64,000 nucleotides of DNA from Novosphingobium sp. RL4 (GTDB taxonomy: Bacteria; Pseudomonadota; Alphaproteobacteria; Sphingomonadales; Sphingomonadaceae), in contig NZ_CP141945.1 of NCBI RefSeq assembly GCF_035658495.1, positions 633,501-697,500 of the forward strand. The letters run 5' to 3'. The position numbers and the translations under genes are program-made. Below, in pieces: positions 52,070 through 61,193 of this stretch (positions are counted from its first letter, which is position 1; each line of letters begins with the position of its first letter). The notes under the pieces were generated by a model that ran no database searches, was not told where the DNA came from, and saw only the letters and a program-made list of their open reading frames with translations.

Positions 52070-53076
52070 ACCGCCGCGCCCTCCTCGCTACCATGATTGT
52101 CGGAGTCACATGCATGACCGGGAGTAATCTACAGGCCGCCGCTCCGCAGGAGCGCGATGCGACCGTCACTGTGTCGGGTGTCGAGATCGCGGGCCGTTTC
52201 ACGATGCCGCAGGGCACCGCACACGGCGCGGTCCTCCTCTTGCCTGGATCGCTCTACAGCGACGTGGACGGCAATTATCCGTCTATGAACGTACGGCCAC
52301 ACGCCTATGCCGACCTTGCGAGGCAACTCGGCGAGCGTGGTTTTGTCGTCCTGCGAATGGCCAAGATCGGACCTGGCACCGGCTCGCGCACGATCGATGC
52401 CGAGGCGGCGCGACGGCATATCGACTTTCTGACTCGGGTCGAGGTCGCACAGGCCGGGCTAGACCTACTGCGCCGTACCGTCCAGACGCGGCCGGTCATC
52501 GTCGCTGGGCATAGTGAGGGTTCCGTGGTCGCATCGCTGCTCGCAGCAGGCCGCGCTGGCACCGGGATAGATGGTGTCGTCAGCCTTTCCGGCCCCGCCC
52601 TGCCAATCCTGTCGATCCTCCGCGCGCAAGTCGCTGGCATGCCACCTCCCGACGTCGCGCCCGATATGACGATGTTCGATTGCACAGCGGCTGCCATCCG
52701 GGCAGGCGAGGCTCCCTCGGACGAGGCAAAGTCCGACCCGCAGACCGGCATGCTTGCATCCATGCCCGAACCTGGGCTCGCCTATTTGCGCAGCGCCGAT
52801 CGGGTCGATCCGATTGTCGCGCTGGCACAAGTAAAAGCCCCGGTGTTGATCGTTCAAGGCGGCCGAGATGATTCCGTCCCGGCAGCGCACGCCGACATGC
52901 TGCGTGCCGGCAGGACTACCCAGCCAACGGAGGTCGCGACATTCCCGAACCTAACGCACTTCTACAAGGTCGCTCCTCCGGGCCTGACGCCGATGCAATC
53001 GATGGGCCTAAAAACGCAAAGCGATCCAGCCGTCGCTAACGTCATCGCCGAATGGGCCAGCCATCTGAGGCGGTAA
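52066..53076 (+). CDS. Exported alpha/beta-hydrolase
   Basis: A 336-residue protein with a signal-peptide-like N-terminus (MNRRALLATMIVGVTCMTGS). The hydrolase fold shows the oxyanion region VLLLPGSLYSD, the nucleophile elbow VIVAGHSEGSVVASL (Ser in GHSEG), an acid in VQGGRDDSVP and the catalytic His in NLTHFYKV. It resembles periplasmic esterases or peptidase-like hydrolases. Translational coupling to the TipAS-type regulator suggests it acts on the same ligand or class of compound. Confidence 0.82.
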   Translation: MNRRALLATMIVGVTCMTGSNLQAAAPQERDATVTVSGVEIAGRFTMPQGTAHGAVLLLPGSLYSDVDGNYPSMNVRPHAYADLARQLGERGFVVLRMAKIGPGTGSRTIDAEAARRHIDFLTRVEVAQAGLDLLRRTVQTRPVIVAGHSEGSVVASLLAAGRAGTGIDGVVSLSGPALPILSILRAQVAGMPPPDVAPDMTMFDCTAAAIRAGEAPSDEAKSDPQTGMLASMPEPGLAYLRSADRVDPIVALAQVKAPVLIVQGGRDDSVPAAHADMLRAGRTTQPTEVATFPNLTHFYKVAPPGLTPMQSMGLKTQSDPAVANVIAEWASHLRR

Positions 53077-53470
53077 ATTTTCTCAATTGCCAGGTCATTG
53101 ACGGATTTTGGGAAGGGTATCTGCTTTTTTCAAAATCCGATCCTTTGCAGGAAAGCGGCATTGAGCGACGACAATCAGGTGAAAGCCGCTATGTCGGGAC
53201 CTGATGCAACCGGTCGTTCGCGTTTCGGTGTCGAAATGGCTTGAGTTGGTCGCCAACCGACAAAACAATTGCCGAAATCTGCAGCGAGCCTTGAATGCGA
53301 GATCATTAGCTACCAGCGTGCATCGGACGAACCGGCCTTTCGTAATGAATGGACCTTACCGCGAGAATGCCCCTGTGGCGCCAATAGGACTGGGGCCGAA
53401 CTGGCCATGTATGGGGAACGACATCCCGCTTCCGGCATTTGTCATCCGTTAGGCTGCAAGGATCCAAACA
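53077..53470. other. Intergenic region before the receiver gene
   Basis: About 390 bases without a supported gene. It should contain the promoter for the receiver protein, which starts at a TTG at 53471. No clear sigma-70 or EcfG promoter was identified. Confidence 0.5.
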
Positions 53471-53869
53471 TTGAAGTCGGTGCTGATCGTCGAAGACGAA
53501 ATTTTCATAGCGATGGAAATTGAACGCATACTCGAGGAAGCCGGCTATAGCGTGATTGCGATCGCCGCCGATCGCCAGGAGGCATTGCGCGCCGGCGACA
53601 AAGCCGATCTAGCGCTTATCGATCTCAATCTCCGCGATGGCCCGACGGGTCCCGTTATTGCGCGCGAACTTGCCGAGCAGTACGGCGTGCGCGTGGTTTA
53701 CGTGACGGCCAATCCTGCCCAAATCGGCAATCCTGCCTCCACTGCGCTCGCTTGCATCCGCAAGCCATTCACGGACGATGCCATCCTGACAGCAGTTGCG
53801 GTCGCGGCGGGAGCGGAGAATGTCTCCCTCACCCACGAGGGCGTCATTGAACTACGGACCGCGATTTGA
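53471..53869 (+). CDS. Single-domain response regulator
   Basis: A 132-residue receiver from a TTG start (MKSVLIVEDEIFIAMEIERI). Phospho-acceptor Asp51 is in LALIDLNLRDG, with a Thr in VVYVTANPAQ and the conserved Lys in CIRKPFTDD. It resembles receivers paired with HWE kinases in sphingomonads. It converges on the GAF-PAS-HWE kinase gene with an 18-base overlap of the 3' ends, so they are likely partners. Confidence 0.85.
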   Translation: MKSVLIVEDEIFIAMEIERILEEAGYSVIAIAADRQEALRAGDKADLALIDLNLRDGPTGPVIARELAEQYGVRVVYVTANPAQIGNPASTALACIRKPFTDDAILTAVAVAAGAENVSLTHEGVIELRTAI

Positions 53870-55363
53870 TCGTCTCAGCATTGCGGAAAGCGGAACCTCA
53901 AAGCGAACCTCCAACCCCTGTTGCGACCAGGTGCGCTCCATCGTGCCGCCCATTTGCCGCATCACGCTCAGTTCGATAAGCTTGCTGCCGAAGCCGTAGT
54001 CGGAAGGTTCGTAGACCACAGCTCCTCCGCGCTCGATCCATACGATGCAGGCGTGATCGTTTTCGATCGTGCAGACAATCGACACGGAACCGTCAGTGGC
54101 TGCAAGTGCGCCGTACTTGGCCGCGTTCGTCGCCAACTCATGGAACGTCAAAGCCAGCGGCGTCGCGGAATGGTCATCGATGATCATCTCCTCGCCGCTG
54201 ATGGTGACGCGTTCGGCATAGGCGGCTAACAGATCGGCCAGCATCCCCGACAGGCTGTTCGGTCGCTTCTCGGGTCGCGATGCTTCGCTGTGCGGCCTGA
54301 CGAAGTCGTGGGCCCGCCCGAGCGCAAGGATGCGATTGCGCAGGTCACCAGCCACGTCCGCCAGTTCGGGGCGCTGGCGTGTCGAGAAACTGATGAGGCC
54401 GCTGATGACTGAGAAGATGTTCTTGATCCGATGGCTCAGTTCCTGCGCGACGATCTCGCGCTGAGCCTGGCTCATCTTGTGATCGTGAATGTCCGTGCAC
54501 GTTCCGAACCACCGGGTAATAGCTCCGTTCCTGTCGCGGATCGGCAAGGCTCGCCCCAAGGTCCAACGGTACTCACCGCTGGCATCGCGGAGCCGGTATT
54601 CAATTTCATAGGGATCCCCGGTCTCCAGGCAATGGTGCCAAGCGCTCCATGCCCGGTCCTGATCGTCAGGATGAAACATGCCGTTCCACCCGGACCCATC
54701 GGTGGAGCCGGCCGGCATACCTGTGAATTCGTACCAACGCGCGTTGTAATAGTCGTGGAAACCGTCCGGACGGGTCGACCACACCATCTGCGGCATCGTA
54801 TCGGCAAGAATGCGGAACTTGGATTCCTGCTCTCCAAGTTCCGCATTCTGGCGGCGACGGGATCGCCGCTCGGCAAGCTGAACCACGATAGTCGTCGCAA
54901 GCACCTGTAGGCCTTCACGCTAAACGGGAGTCAGATCGCTGCGCGGGCTCCGGTCGATTACGCACAAGGCACCAAGCTGAACGCCGTCTTCCGAGACCAG
55001 AGGCGCTCCGGCGTAGAACCGGATGCCGGGTTCCCCGACGACAAGTGCATTGTCGAGAAACCGAGGATCGCTCGCGGCGTCCGACACAATCATGATACCC
55101 TGCCCTTGCATCGTATGCACGCAGAACGATGTTTCTCGGGGCGTTTCCCGGGCATCCAGGCCGGTTTTGGCCGGAAACCATTGCCGGTCGCGCTCGACGA
55201 AGCTGACCAAGGCAATCGGCGTGTCACACAAATTGGCGGCAAAATCTGTCACCGACTTCAGCACAGGGTTGTCCTCGAGCCCTTCGAGATCGAATGCCTG
55301 AAGATCACCAAGCCGTTTCAGCTCTTCGTGCGTTTGGGCCGTGAGACTTAGTGCATATGACAT
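53852..55363 (-). pseudogene. GAF-PAS-HWE histidine kinase, split by an in-frame amber codon
   Basis: The GAF part starts MSYALSLTAQTHEELKRLGD at 55363 and ends RSDLTPV at a TAG (54920-54922). The same frame then continues REGLQVLATTIVVQLAERRS, a PAS domain (DTMPQMVWSTRPDGFHDYYN; WFGTCTDIHDHK) and an HWE kinase core (ELSHRIKNIFSVISGLISFS; ALTFHELATNAAKYGAL). In related kinases this linker reads TPEQREGLQ-like, so the amber most likely replaces Gln. The second half could start at the GTG at 54904. The kinase is probably split unless the amber is suppressed. Confidence 0.82.
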
Positions 55364-55517
55364 TGTTTCAAGGGGCTTTCCGGCGCGACAGCGGGCACCG
55401 CTGACATCTGGCTTTGATATGGTTCTGCACCGAGCGATTTGCCGAACGATCAGAATTCTGGAATATACAAACGCGATGGCCGCTCCAGTGCGTTAGAGCG
55501 GCCATTCGCAGTGTGGA

Positions 55518-55700
55518 TCAGATCTTGTCGCCAAGCGCGCCCTTCACGCTGCCCTTCACGTCCTGAGCCGTTCCCTTCAACTGCTGGGCCTTGCCCTCGG
55601 CTTCCAGCCTTTCGTTATCAGTTGCCTTGCCGACCGCTTCCTTCAGGTTGCCAGCGATCTTGTTTCCAGCGGCATTTGCCTTGTCCGTGAACTCACCCAT
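55518..55700 (-). CDS. CsbD-family stress protein
   Basis: A 60-residue protein (MGEFTDKANAAGNKIAGNLK; GTAQDVKGSVKGALGDKI) with the CsbD repeat pattern. CsbD-like proteins are small, hydrophilic general-stress proteins of unknown mechanism. An EcfG-type promoter lies 47 bases upstream, so expression is likely part of the general stress response. Confidence 0.9.
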   Translation of the reverse strand: MGEFTDKANAAGNKIAGNLKEAVGKATDNERLEAEGKAQQLKGTAQDVKGSVKGALGDKI

Positions 55701-55746
55701 GACGGCGTCCTTCCTTACCCGGGCTCAGAGCGTGGCCCTCACGGAG

Positions 55747-55771
55747 AACCCGGCCCGTTAGGTTAGGTTCC
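55747..55771 (-). promoter_or_regulatory. EcfG-type (general stress) promoter for csbD
   Basis: On the minus strand the sequence GGAAC (55771-55767), a 17-base spacer and GTT (55749-55747) matches the alphaproteobacterial sigma-EcfG consensus GGAAC-N16/17-GTT. The distance to the CsbD start is suitable. Confidence 0.65.
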
Positions 55772-56139
55772 TAGGCTCTTTCGCTTCGCAATGGCCGAAT
55801 GCGCAGCGCCATCTCGCAGGCCAACAAAGGCACACGACGTCAGGTCTGAGCAATGCTCGCGTTCGGACCTTAGTCCAGGGGGTCGGTTTGACTTTGCGCG
55901 CAATGGATCGCCCGTTTGGGCTAAGCATGGCCCGCCGAATCCGCTTGGGCACGAATGTCCGGCGTAGGACGGCACCCCGCCGCTTGAGGCGCTCCAATCG
56001 ACGGCTCTCGGCTAAATCAGCCATGCATTGGACGGGGCCGAACGGCCGTACGTGGTCGGCACGAGCCCCAAGGTCATTCTTTCGAATCATCGTCAGCACG
56101 CGTTCTGCAGATGGCCAATTTGGCCAAAGGAGAACGACC
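55772..56139. other. Intergenic stretch, nothing recognised
   Basis: About 370 bases between the csbD promoter and the integrase fragment. A minus-strand frame crosses it (55758-56174) but its Arg/Trp-rich composition and lack of family resemblance argue against a gene. Confidence 0.45.
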
Positions 56140-56460
56140 ATGGAGATGTCTGAAACCGAACTCAGCGCCGCCAAGCGCCCAGTTTGGAATGCCGGAAGGG
56201 CCGTGGGTGCAAAGCGGGCCCTGAAACCGAAACATATCTGGGAAATCCGCTTCTATCTCAACCAGCGCCGCCGCCTGCGAGATCGTGCACTGTTCGATCT
56301 GGCGATCGACAGCAAGCTTCGGGGCTGCGACCTGGTGCAGATGAAGGTCGGCGACCTTGTCAGCGGCGGGCAGATCCGAACACGGGCCATAGTCATGCAG
56401 CAGAAAACAGGCCGGCCAGTTCAATTCGAACTGCTGCCAGATGCTCGGGTGGCCCTGTCC
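56140..56460 (+). pseudogene. Tyrosine recombinase, N-terminal half only
   Basis: The ATG at 56140 has AAAGGAGAACG upstream. The frame reads AVGAKRALKPKHIWEIRFYL, LRDRALFDLAIDSKLRGCDL and VMQQKTGRPVQFELLPDAR, matching the small alphaproteobacterial integrases of about 200 residues. It breaks at about 56455, before the catalytic HxxR and Tyr. Beyond that point the frame runs antisense through the thioesterase gene. Either an integrating element was lost here or a deletion fused both gene ends. Confidence 0.75.
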
Positions 56461-56712
56461 GACGGGAAGACTGGAATGCACGGCACAGCCACAGGCACTG
56501 TCGAGCAAGGTGGCAGCATAGCCGCCGTGAACCGAGCCGATCGGATTGAACACCTTACGCGATGGTCAGCCTTCGAAGACCACGCGTCCTCGCTCCAATT
56601 CGACCAGCCAAAATTCAAGCGTTTCTCCGATCGGTGGATGGCGGTTTGCCACCATCAACGATGCCAGCTGGCCATGGCCATCAAGGTCGGCGAGATCCTG
56701 CGTCACGTTCAT
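56455..56712 (-). pseudogene. PaaI-family thioesterase, nonsense codon and 3' truncation
   Basis: The ATG at 56712 starts MNVTQDLADLDGHGQLASLM. After RGRVVFEG an in-frame TGA occurs at 56566-56568, then PSRKVFNPIGSVHGGYAATL and DSACGCAVHSSLPVGQ continue the hot-dog fold with its HGG active-site motif. The stop most likely comes from a CGA codon. At about 56455 the sequence ends against the integrase fragment. Intact relatives have about 140 residues. It lies 11 bases downstream of the TetR gene on the same strand. Confidence 0.75.
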
Positions 56713-56723
56713 GTCGGTCTCCC

Positions 56724-57275
56724 TTATCCGGTGGCCTTCTCGGAGAGCCAGGCGCGCGTCTCCGCAAGCAGTTCGTCCGAGAGTGCCTGATTGTCCACCG
56801 CACGCGCCAACACGACCGCACCCACCATCGCCGACCATCGACCAATCGCGTCGCGGCGGCGTTCAGCATGATCGCCGCAGGGGAGGACCGCCGCAAAACG
56901 TTCAATTTGCGCCTCCAGCCCAACTGCCATCGCGCCGCGCGCTGCATGCGCTTGTTGACGCATCAGTCCTGCAAGGCTTGCTGTCGGGCACCCCTGGTTG
57001 GGATTATCGCGATGCAGTGGCGAGAGATAGGCATCCGTCCATGTTTCCAGATCCGCCATGCCATTGCCTTCGCCCGTCATCGCCGCGGCGACAGTCGCCG
57101 CGATCAGATCATCCTTCGAGGCGAAGTGGCTATAAAAACCGCCATGCGTCTGCCCGGCAGCCTTCATCACGTCGGCTACGGTGACTGCAGCGAAACCATG
57201 CTCGCGGAACAAGCGGCTAGCCTCACGCAGGATGCGTGCGCGATTTTCCGCCATCTGCTCGCGACTGACTCTCAT
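56724..57275 (-). CDS. TetR/AcrR-family regulator
   Basis: A 183-residue regulator with the N-terminal helix-turn-helix (ILREASRLFREHGFAAVTVA; THGGFYSHFASKDDLIAAT). The C-terminal ligand domain contains TEWTDAYLSPLHRDNPNQGC-like sequence (TWTDAYLSPLHRDNPNQGC) with a cysteine as in the YcdC/NemR-like DUF1956-related group. It is divergent from the SDR-OYE-MDR-hydrolase-AKR operon, with two palindromes between them. The paired thioesterase pseudogene lies downstream. Confidence 0.9.
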   Translation of the reverse strand: MRVSREQMAENRARILREASRLFREHGFAAVTVADVMKAAGQTHGGFYSHFASKDDLIAATVAAAMTGEGNGMADLETWTDAYLSPLHRDNPNQGCPTASLAGLMRQQAHAARGAMAVGLEAQIERFAAVLPCGDHAERRRDAIGRWSAMVGAVVLARAVDNQALSDELLAETRAWLSEKATG

Positions 57276-57309
57276 CGAAAAATCTCCACGGTCCCCATTG
57301 ACACTTTCA

Positions 57310-57346
57310 TGATGGTCATCACATTTATAGAAACGCGATGATCATC
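57310..57346. promoter_or_regulatory. Paired palindromes between tetR and reductase operon
   Basis: TGATGGTCATCA (57310-57321) and GATGATCATC (57337-57346) share the core GATG-N2-CATC and are 26 bases apart centre to centre. This is the expected arrangement of TetR operators in a divergent promoter region. Confidence 0.6.
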
Positions 57347-57382
57347 ATGAATATAGTGATTTTCTGGAAAAAGGGCAATGCG

Positions 57383-58162
57383 ATGACCAAACCTGCAGTT
57401 CTTATCACCGGCGCTTCGACCGGGATCGGTGCCACATATGCCGATCGGTTCGCCCGGCGCGGCCACGATCTGGTATTGGTTGCGCGCGACGTCGCCCGTA
57501 TGGAGGCGCTGGCGACCGGCCTGCGCGCGCAGAACGGCGTGTCGATCGACATCTTGCCTGCCGACCTGACCCGCGCCGACGAGATCGCAGCGGTGGAGGC
57601 GCGGCTGCGCGATGACGACCGGATCGGCATCCTCCTGAACAACGCAGGTGCTGGTCTGAACGGCAGCTTCGTCGATCAGCCCACGGACGCGATCACACAG
57701 TTGATCGCGCTCAACACCACATCTGTGACGCGCCTCGCCAGTGCAGTGGCCCCCCGTCTGGCCGCGCGCGGGGATGGCGCGATCATCAACATCGGTTCGG
57801 TCGTGGGACTGGCGCCGGAACTGGGTATGTCGGTTTACGGGGCAACCAAGGCGTTCGTGTTGTTCCTGTCGCAGGGACTGGCGTTGGAGCTTGGAAAAAA
57901 GGGCGTGTATGTTCAGGCGGTACTTCCTGCCGCGACCCGCACGGAATTGTGGTGGCGTGCCGGTGCCGACGAGGCAAACCTGCCGGCGATGATGGACGTG
58001 AACGATCTGGTCGATGCGGCGCTGGTCGGCTTCGACAAGCGCGAGGGCGTTACCATCCCGCCTTTGCATGATGGCACATTGTGGGATGTCTTCGATGGCG
58101 CCCGCAAGGCGATGCTCCCCGGCTTCGGCACGACGCAGCCGGCATCGCGCTACGTCGCCTGA
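57383..58162 (+). CDS. SDR-family oxidoreductase
   Basis: A 259-residue short-chain dehydrogenase. The cofactor motif is TGASTGIGATYADRFARRGH, followed by NNAGAG and the catalytic triad Ser in NIGSVVGL and YGATK (Tyr-X-X-X-Lys). The ATG at 57383 was chosen since upstream codons overlap the operator region. It is the first gene of a five-gene operon under the divergent TetR. The substrate is unknown; carbonyl reduction is likely. Confidence 0.9.
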   Translation: MTKPAVLITGASTGIGATYADRFARRGHDLVLVARDVARMEALATGLRAQNGVSIDILPADLTRADEIAAVEARLRDDDRIGILLNNAGAGLNGSFVDQPTDAITQLIALNTTSVTRLASAVAPRLAARGDGAIINIGSVVGLAPELGMSVYGATKAFVLFLSQGLALELGKKGVYVQAVLPAATRTELWWRAGADEANLPAMMDVNDLVDAALVGFDKREGVTIPPLHDGTLWDVFDGARKAMLPGFGTTQPASRYVA

Positions 58163-58197
58163 ACATTCACCACATCGATACAAAGGGACGACCGCTT

Positions 58198-59289
58198 ATG
58201 ACTGTCACCACGCTTTTCTCGACCTACGGCCTCGGCGGTATTAGGCTTGCCAATCGCATTGTGATGGCCCCGCTGACCCGCAACCGCGCAGGTGCAGGCT
58301 TGGTGCCAAGCGAATTTGCGGCTGAGTACTATGCCCAGCGCGCCAGCGCCGGGCTGATTATCACCGAGGCGACGCAGGTGTCAGCGCAGGCCCAAGGCTA
58401 TCAGGATACCCCCGGCCTCTACACACCCGAACAGATCGCCGCTTGGCGCAAGGTGACCGATGCCGTCCATGCCAAGGGCGGCCGTATCTTCGTGCAACTG
58501 TGGCATGTTGGGCGGGTCAGCCATGTCGATCTCCATGGCGGCGAAGCGCCTGTGGCGCCTTCGGCGATCCGGGCGGATGCCAAGACATTCGTGAATAACG
58601 GCTTTGCCGATGTGTCCGAGCCGCGCGCGCTGGAACTCGCTGAGATCCCCGGCATCATCGAGAGCTTCCGTCAGGCCGCCGCCAATGCGATCTCGGCCGG
58701 CTTCGACGGCTTGGAAATTCACGGCGCCAACGGCTATCTGCTCGACCAGTTCGCCAAGGACGGCGCCAACCAGCGCAGCGACAGCTATGGCGGCTCAGTC
58801 GAGAACCGGGCCCGGTTGATGCTCGAGGTCGTGGCGGCGGTGGCCGGAGAGATCGGCGCAAACCGCACCGGTATCCGCCTGTCTCCCGTGTCGCCTGCTA
58901 ACGGTATCTCGTCCAGCGATCCGCAGGCGCAATTCGACTATATTGTCGCCCAGTTGGATAAGCTGGACATTGCCTATATCCATGTCGTCGAAGGCGCGAC
59001 CGGTGGCCCGCGCGACGTCGCTCCGTTCGATTTCGCAGCACTGCGCAAAGCGTTCCGCAACACCTACATTGCCAACAACGGCTTCGATCACGCGCTGGCC
59101 GAGGCGCATCTGACGAAGGGCGAAGCTGACGTGATCGCTTTCGGGCGGCCTTTCATCGCCAATCCCGACCTGGTCGAACGCCTGAAATCCGGCGCTGCGC
59201 TGGCCGATATCGATCCCGCCACCCTCTACGGCGGCGGCGCAAAGGGGTACACCGATTACCCAGTAGCAAACGCCGATACGGCGGCGTGA
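58198..59289 (+). CDS. Alkene reductase, Old Yellow Enzyme (NemA-like)
   Basis: A 363-residue FMN-dependent ene-reductase. LANRIVMAPLTRNRAGAGLV carries the flavin-binding Thr, FVQLWHVGRVSH the active-site region, LEIHGANGYLLDQFAKDGAN the His-Asn pair for substrate binding, and FGRPFIANPDLVERL the phosphate loop. NemA-type enzymes reduce quinones, maleimides and nitro compounds. It is 35 bases downstream of the SDR gene. It is distinct from the OYE paralogue at 7163. Confidence 0.92.
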   Translation: MTVTTLFSTYGLGGIRLANRIVMAPLTRNRAGAGLVPSEFAAEYYAQRASAGLIITEATQVSAQAQGYQDTPGLYTPEQIAAWRKVTDAVHAKGGRIFVQLWHVGRVSHVDLHGGEAPVAPSAIRADAKTFVNNGFADVSEPRALELAEIPGIIESFRQAAANAISAGFDGLEIHGANGYLLDQFAKDGANQRSDSYGGSVENRARLMLEVVAAVAGEIGANRTGIRLSPVSPANGISSSDPQAQFDYIVAQLDKLDIAYIHVVEGATGGPRDVAPFDFAALRKAFRNTYIANNGFDHALAEAHLTKGEADVIAFGRPFIANPDLVERLKSGAALADIDPATLYGGGAKGYTDYPVANADTAA

Positions 59290-59311
59290 TCGACCACAAG
59301 GGGAAGATGCC

Positions 59312-60322
59312 ATGAAGGGCTATATTCTGGATCGCTACGGCAAGGGGCAGACCCTTCGTCTCGGCGATCTGCCCGATCCGGTACCCAGCGCGGACGAGGT
59401 GCTGGTCGAAATCCAGGCGACTGGGCTCAACCAACTCGACGGCAAGATTCGCGACGGTGCGTTCAAACCGATACTGCCGTACAAGCCCCCTTTCGTGCTG
59501 GGTCACGATTTGGCCGGGGTCGTCCTGTCGGTCGGCTCGAAGGTGCGACGCTTCAAGGCGGGTGATGCCGTCTATGCGCGCCCTCGCGATGGTAAGATCG
59601 GCACGTTTGCGGAGCGCATCGCGGTCAACGAAGCCGATCTTGCCCACAAGCCTGCCAACCTTTCGATGGAGGACGCGGCCTCACTGCCACTGGTCGCGCT
59701 CACCGTCTGGCAGGTGCTGGTCGAACAGGCGCAGTTAAAGGCCGGGCAGAAAATCCTGATCCACGCCGGGTCGGGCGGCGTCGGCACGATCGCGATCCAG
59801 CTTGCCAAACATCTTGGCGCCACCGTCGCGACCACGACCAGCGCGGCCAATGCCGACTTGGTGCGTAGTCTCGGCGCGGACGTGGTGATCGATTACAGGA
59901 CGCAGGATTTCTCGGCGCTGCTGTCGGGCTACGATGTCGTGCTCAACAGTCTTGATGCCAAAACGCTGGAGGCCTCGCTCAAGGTGCTCAAACCCGGCGG
60001 CCAACTGATCTCGATTTCAGGGCCGCCCGACCCGGCCTTCGCACGGGCGCTGGGACTGAACGGCGTGCTTCGTCTCGTCCTTCGCCTGATCAGTGCGGGC
60101 ATCCGCCGGAAGGCCAGGAGAGTGGGTGTCGATTATTCGTTCCTGTTCATGCGTGCCGACGGCCGTCAGCTTGGCGAGATTGCAAAGCTGATCGAGGATG
60201 GCACGATCCGACCCGTTGTCGACCGTATCTTCCGATTTTCCTTGCTGAATGAAGCCATGGCCTATGTCGATGGCGGCCGCACCAAGGGGAAGGTCGTCGT
60301 CAGTCTTAAGGGCACGGCCTGA
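59312..60322 (+). CDS. MDR-family NADP-dependent oxidoreductase (quinone reductase type)
   Basis: A 336-residue zinc-independent medium-chain oxidoreductase with a GroES-like N-terminal domain (VLGHDLAGVVLSVGSKVRRF) and a Rossmann fold (ILIHAGSGGVGTIAIQLAKH). The structural-zinc cysteines are absent, as in quinone oxidoreductases. It likely reduces quinones or enones with NADPH. Spacing in the operon is short (22 bases before, 2 bases after). Confidence 0.9.
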   Translation: MKGYILDRYGKGQTLRLGDLPDPVPSADEVLVEIQATGLNQLDGKIRDGAFKPILPYKPPFVLGHDLAGVVLSVGSKVRRFKAGDAVYARPRDGKIGTFAERIAVNEADLAHKPANLSMEDAASLPLVALTVWQVLVEQAQLKAGQKILIHAGSGGVGTIAIQLAKHLGATVATTTSAANADLVRSLGADVVIDYRTQDFSALLSGYDVVLNSLDAKTLEASLKVLKPGGQLISISGPPDPAFARALGLNGVLRLVLRLISAGIRRKARRVGVDYSFLFMRADGRQLGEIAKLIEDGTIRPVVDRIFRFSLLNEAMAYVDGGRTKGKVVVSLKGTA

Positions 60323-60324
60323 TA

Positions 60325-61170
60325 ATGACACAGCACCGGGATGACTGGAACACCGTGCAGACCCGCCATGTCGAGGCGGCAGGGACACGCTTTGCCTATC
60401 GCCGCCTTGGACGGGAAGCGGGTGTGCCGGTGGTGATGCTCAACCACTGGGGCGCGAACCTCGACAATTTCGATCCGCCCATTGTCACGGGATTAGCCCA
60501 CGACAGGCCGGTCTATGCCATGAATTATCGCGGCATTGGCGCATCGGGCGGAGAACCGCCGCTGACCGTTGCCGCAATGGCAGCGGACATGGTCGCAGCG
60601 ATCCGTGCGCTCGGCCTCGAACAGGTCGATCTGATCGGCTTTTCGCTCGGCGGCTTCGTCGCACAGCAGATCCTGCTCGATGCACCAGATCTGGTGCGGC
60701 GGGCGATATTGGCAGGTACCGGGCCGGCCGGCGGCGCCGATATCGAAAAGGTCGGTTCGGTTTCTTGGCCCTTGATCCTGAAGGGACTCCTGACCTTCCG
60801 CGACCCCAAGACCTATCTGTTCTTCACGGCGAGCAGGCAAAGCCGCAGCGCTGCCAAGGCATTTCTAAACCGCTTGAAGATGCGCAAGGCGGACCGCGAC
60901 AAGACGGTTGGGCTCAGCGCGTTCGCACGCCAGCTCAAGGCGATCGAGGCGTGGGGGCGTCAGGCGCCGCAACCTTTGGAGACGATCCGCCGACCCGTTC
61001 TTGTGGCCAATGGCGATCACGACATCATGGTCCCGACCGAAAATTCGCGCGAACTCGCGCGGCGCATCTCGAATGCCGATCTCGTGCTGTATCCCGATGC
61101 CGGGCACGGCGGCATCTTTCAATATCATGAGGCCTTCCTCGAAAAGGTCAGGGCCTTCCTCGCCGCTTGA
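60325..61170 (+). CDS. Alpha/beta-fold hydrolase
   Basis: A 281-residue cytosolic hydrolase. The nucleophile elbow is DLIGFSLGGFVAQQIL (Ser in GFSLGG), the acid lies in VANGDHDIMVPTENS, and the catalytic His in YPDAGHGGIFQY. It resembles haloperoxidase-like or lactone hydrolases. It starts two bases after the MDR stop, so it is tightly coupled in the operon. Confidence 0.88.
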   Translation: MTQHRDDWNTVQTRHVEAAGTRFAYRRLGREAGVPVVMLNHWGANLDNFDPPIVTGLAHDRPVYAMNYRGIGASGGEPPLTVAAMAADMVAAIRALGLEQVDLIGFSLGGFVAQQILLDAPDLVRRAILAGTGPAGGADIEKVGSVSWPLILKGLLTFRDPKTYLFFTASRQSRSAAKAFLNRLKMRKADRDKTVGLSAFARQLKAIEAWGRQAPQPLETIRRPVLVANGDHDIMVPTENSRELARRISNADLVLYPDAGHGGIFQYHEAFLEKVRAFLAA

Positions 61171-61193
61171 GCGGTCGACACGGAGATACGAAC

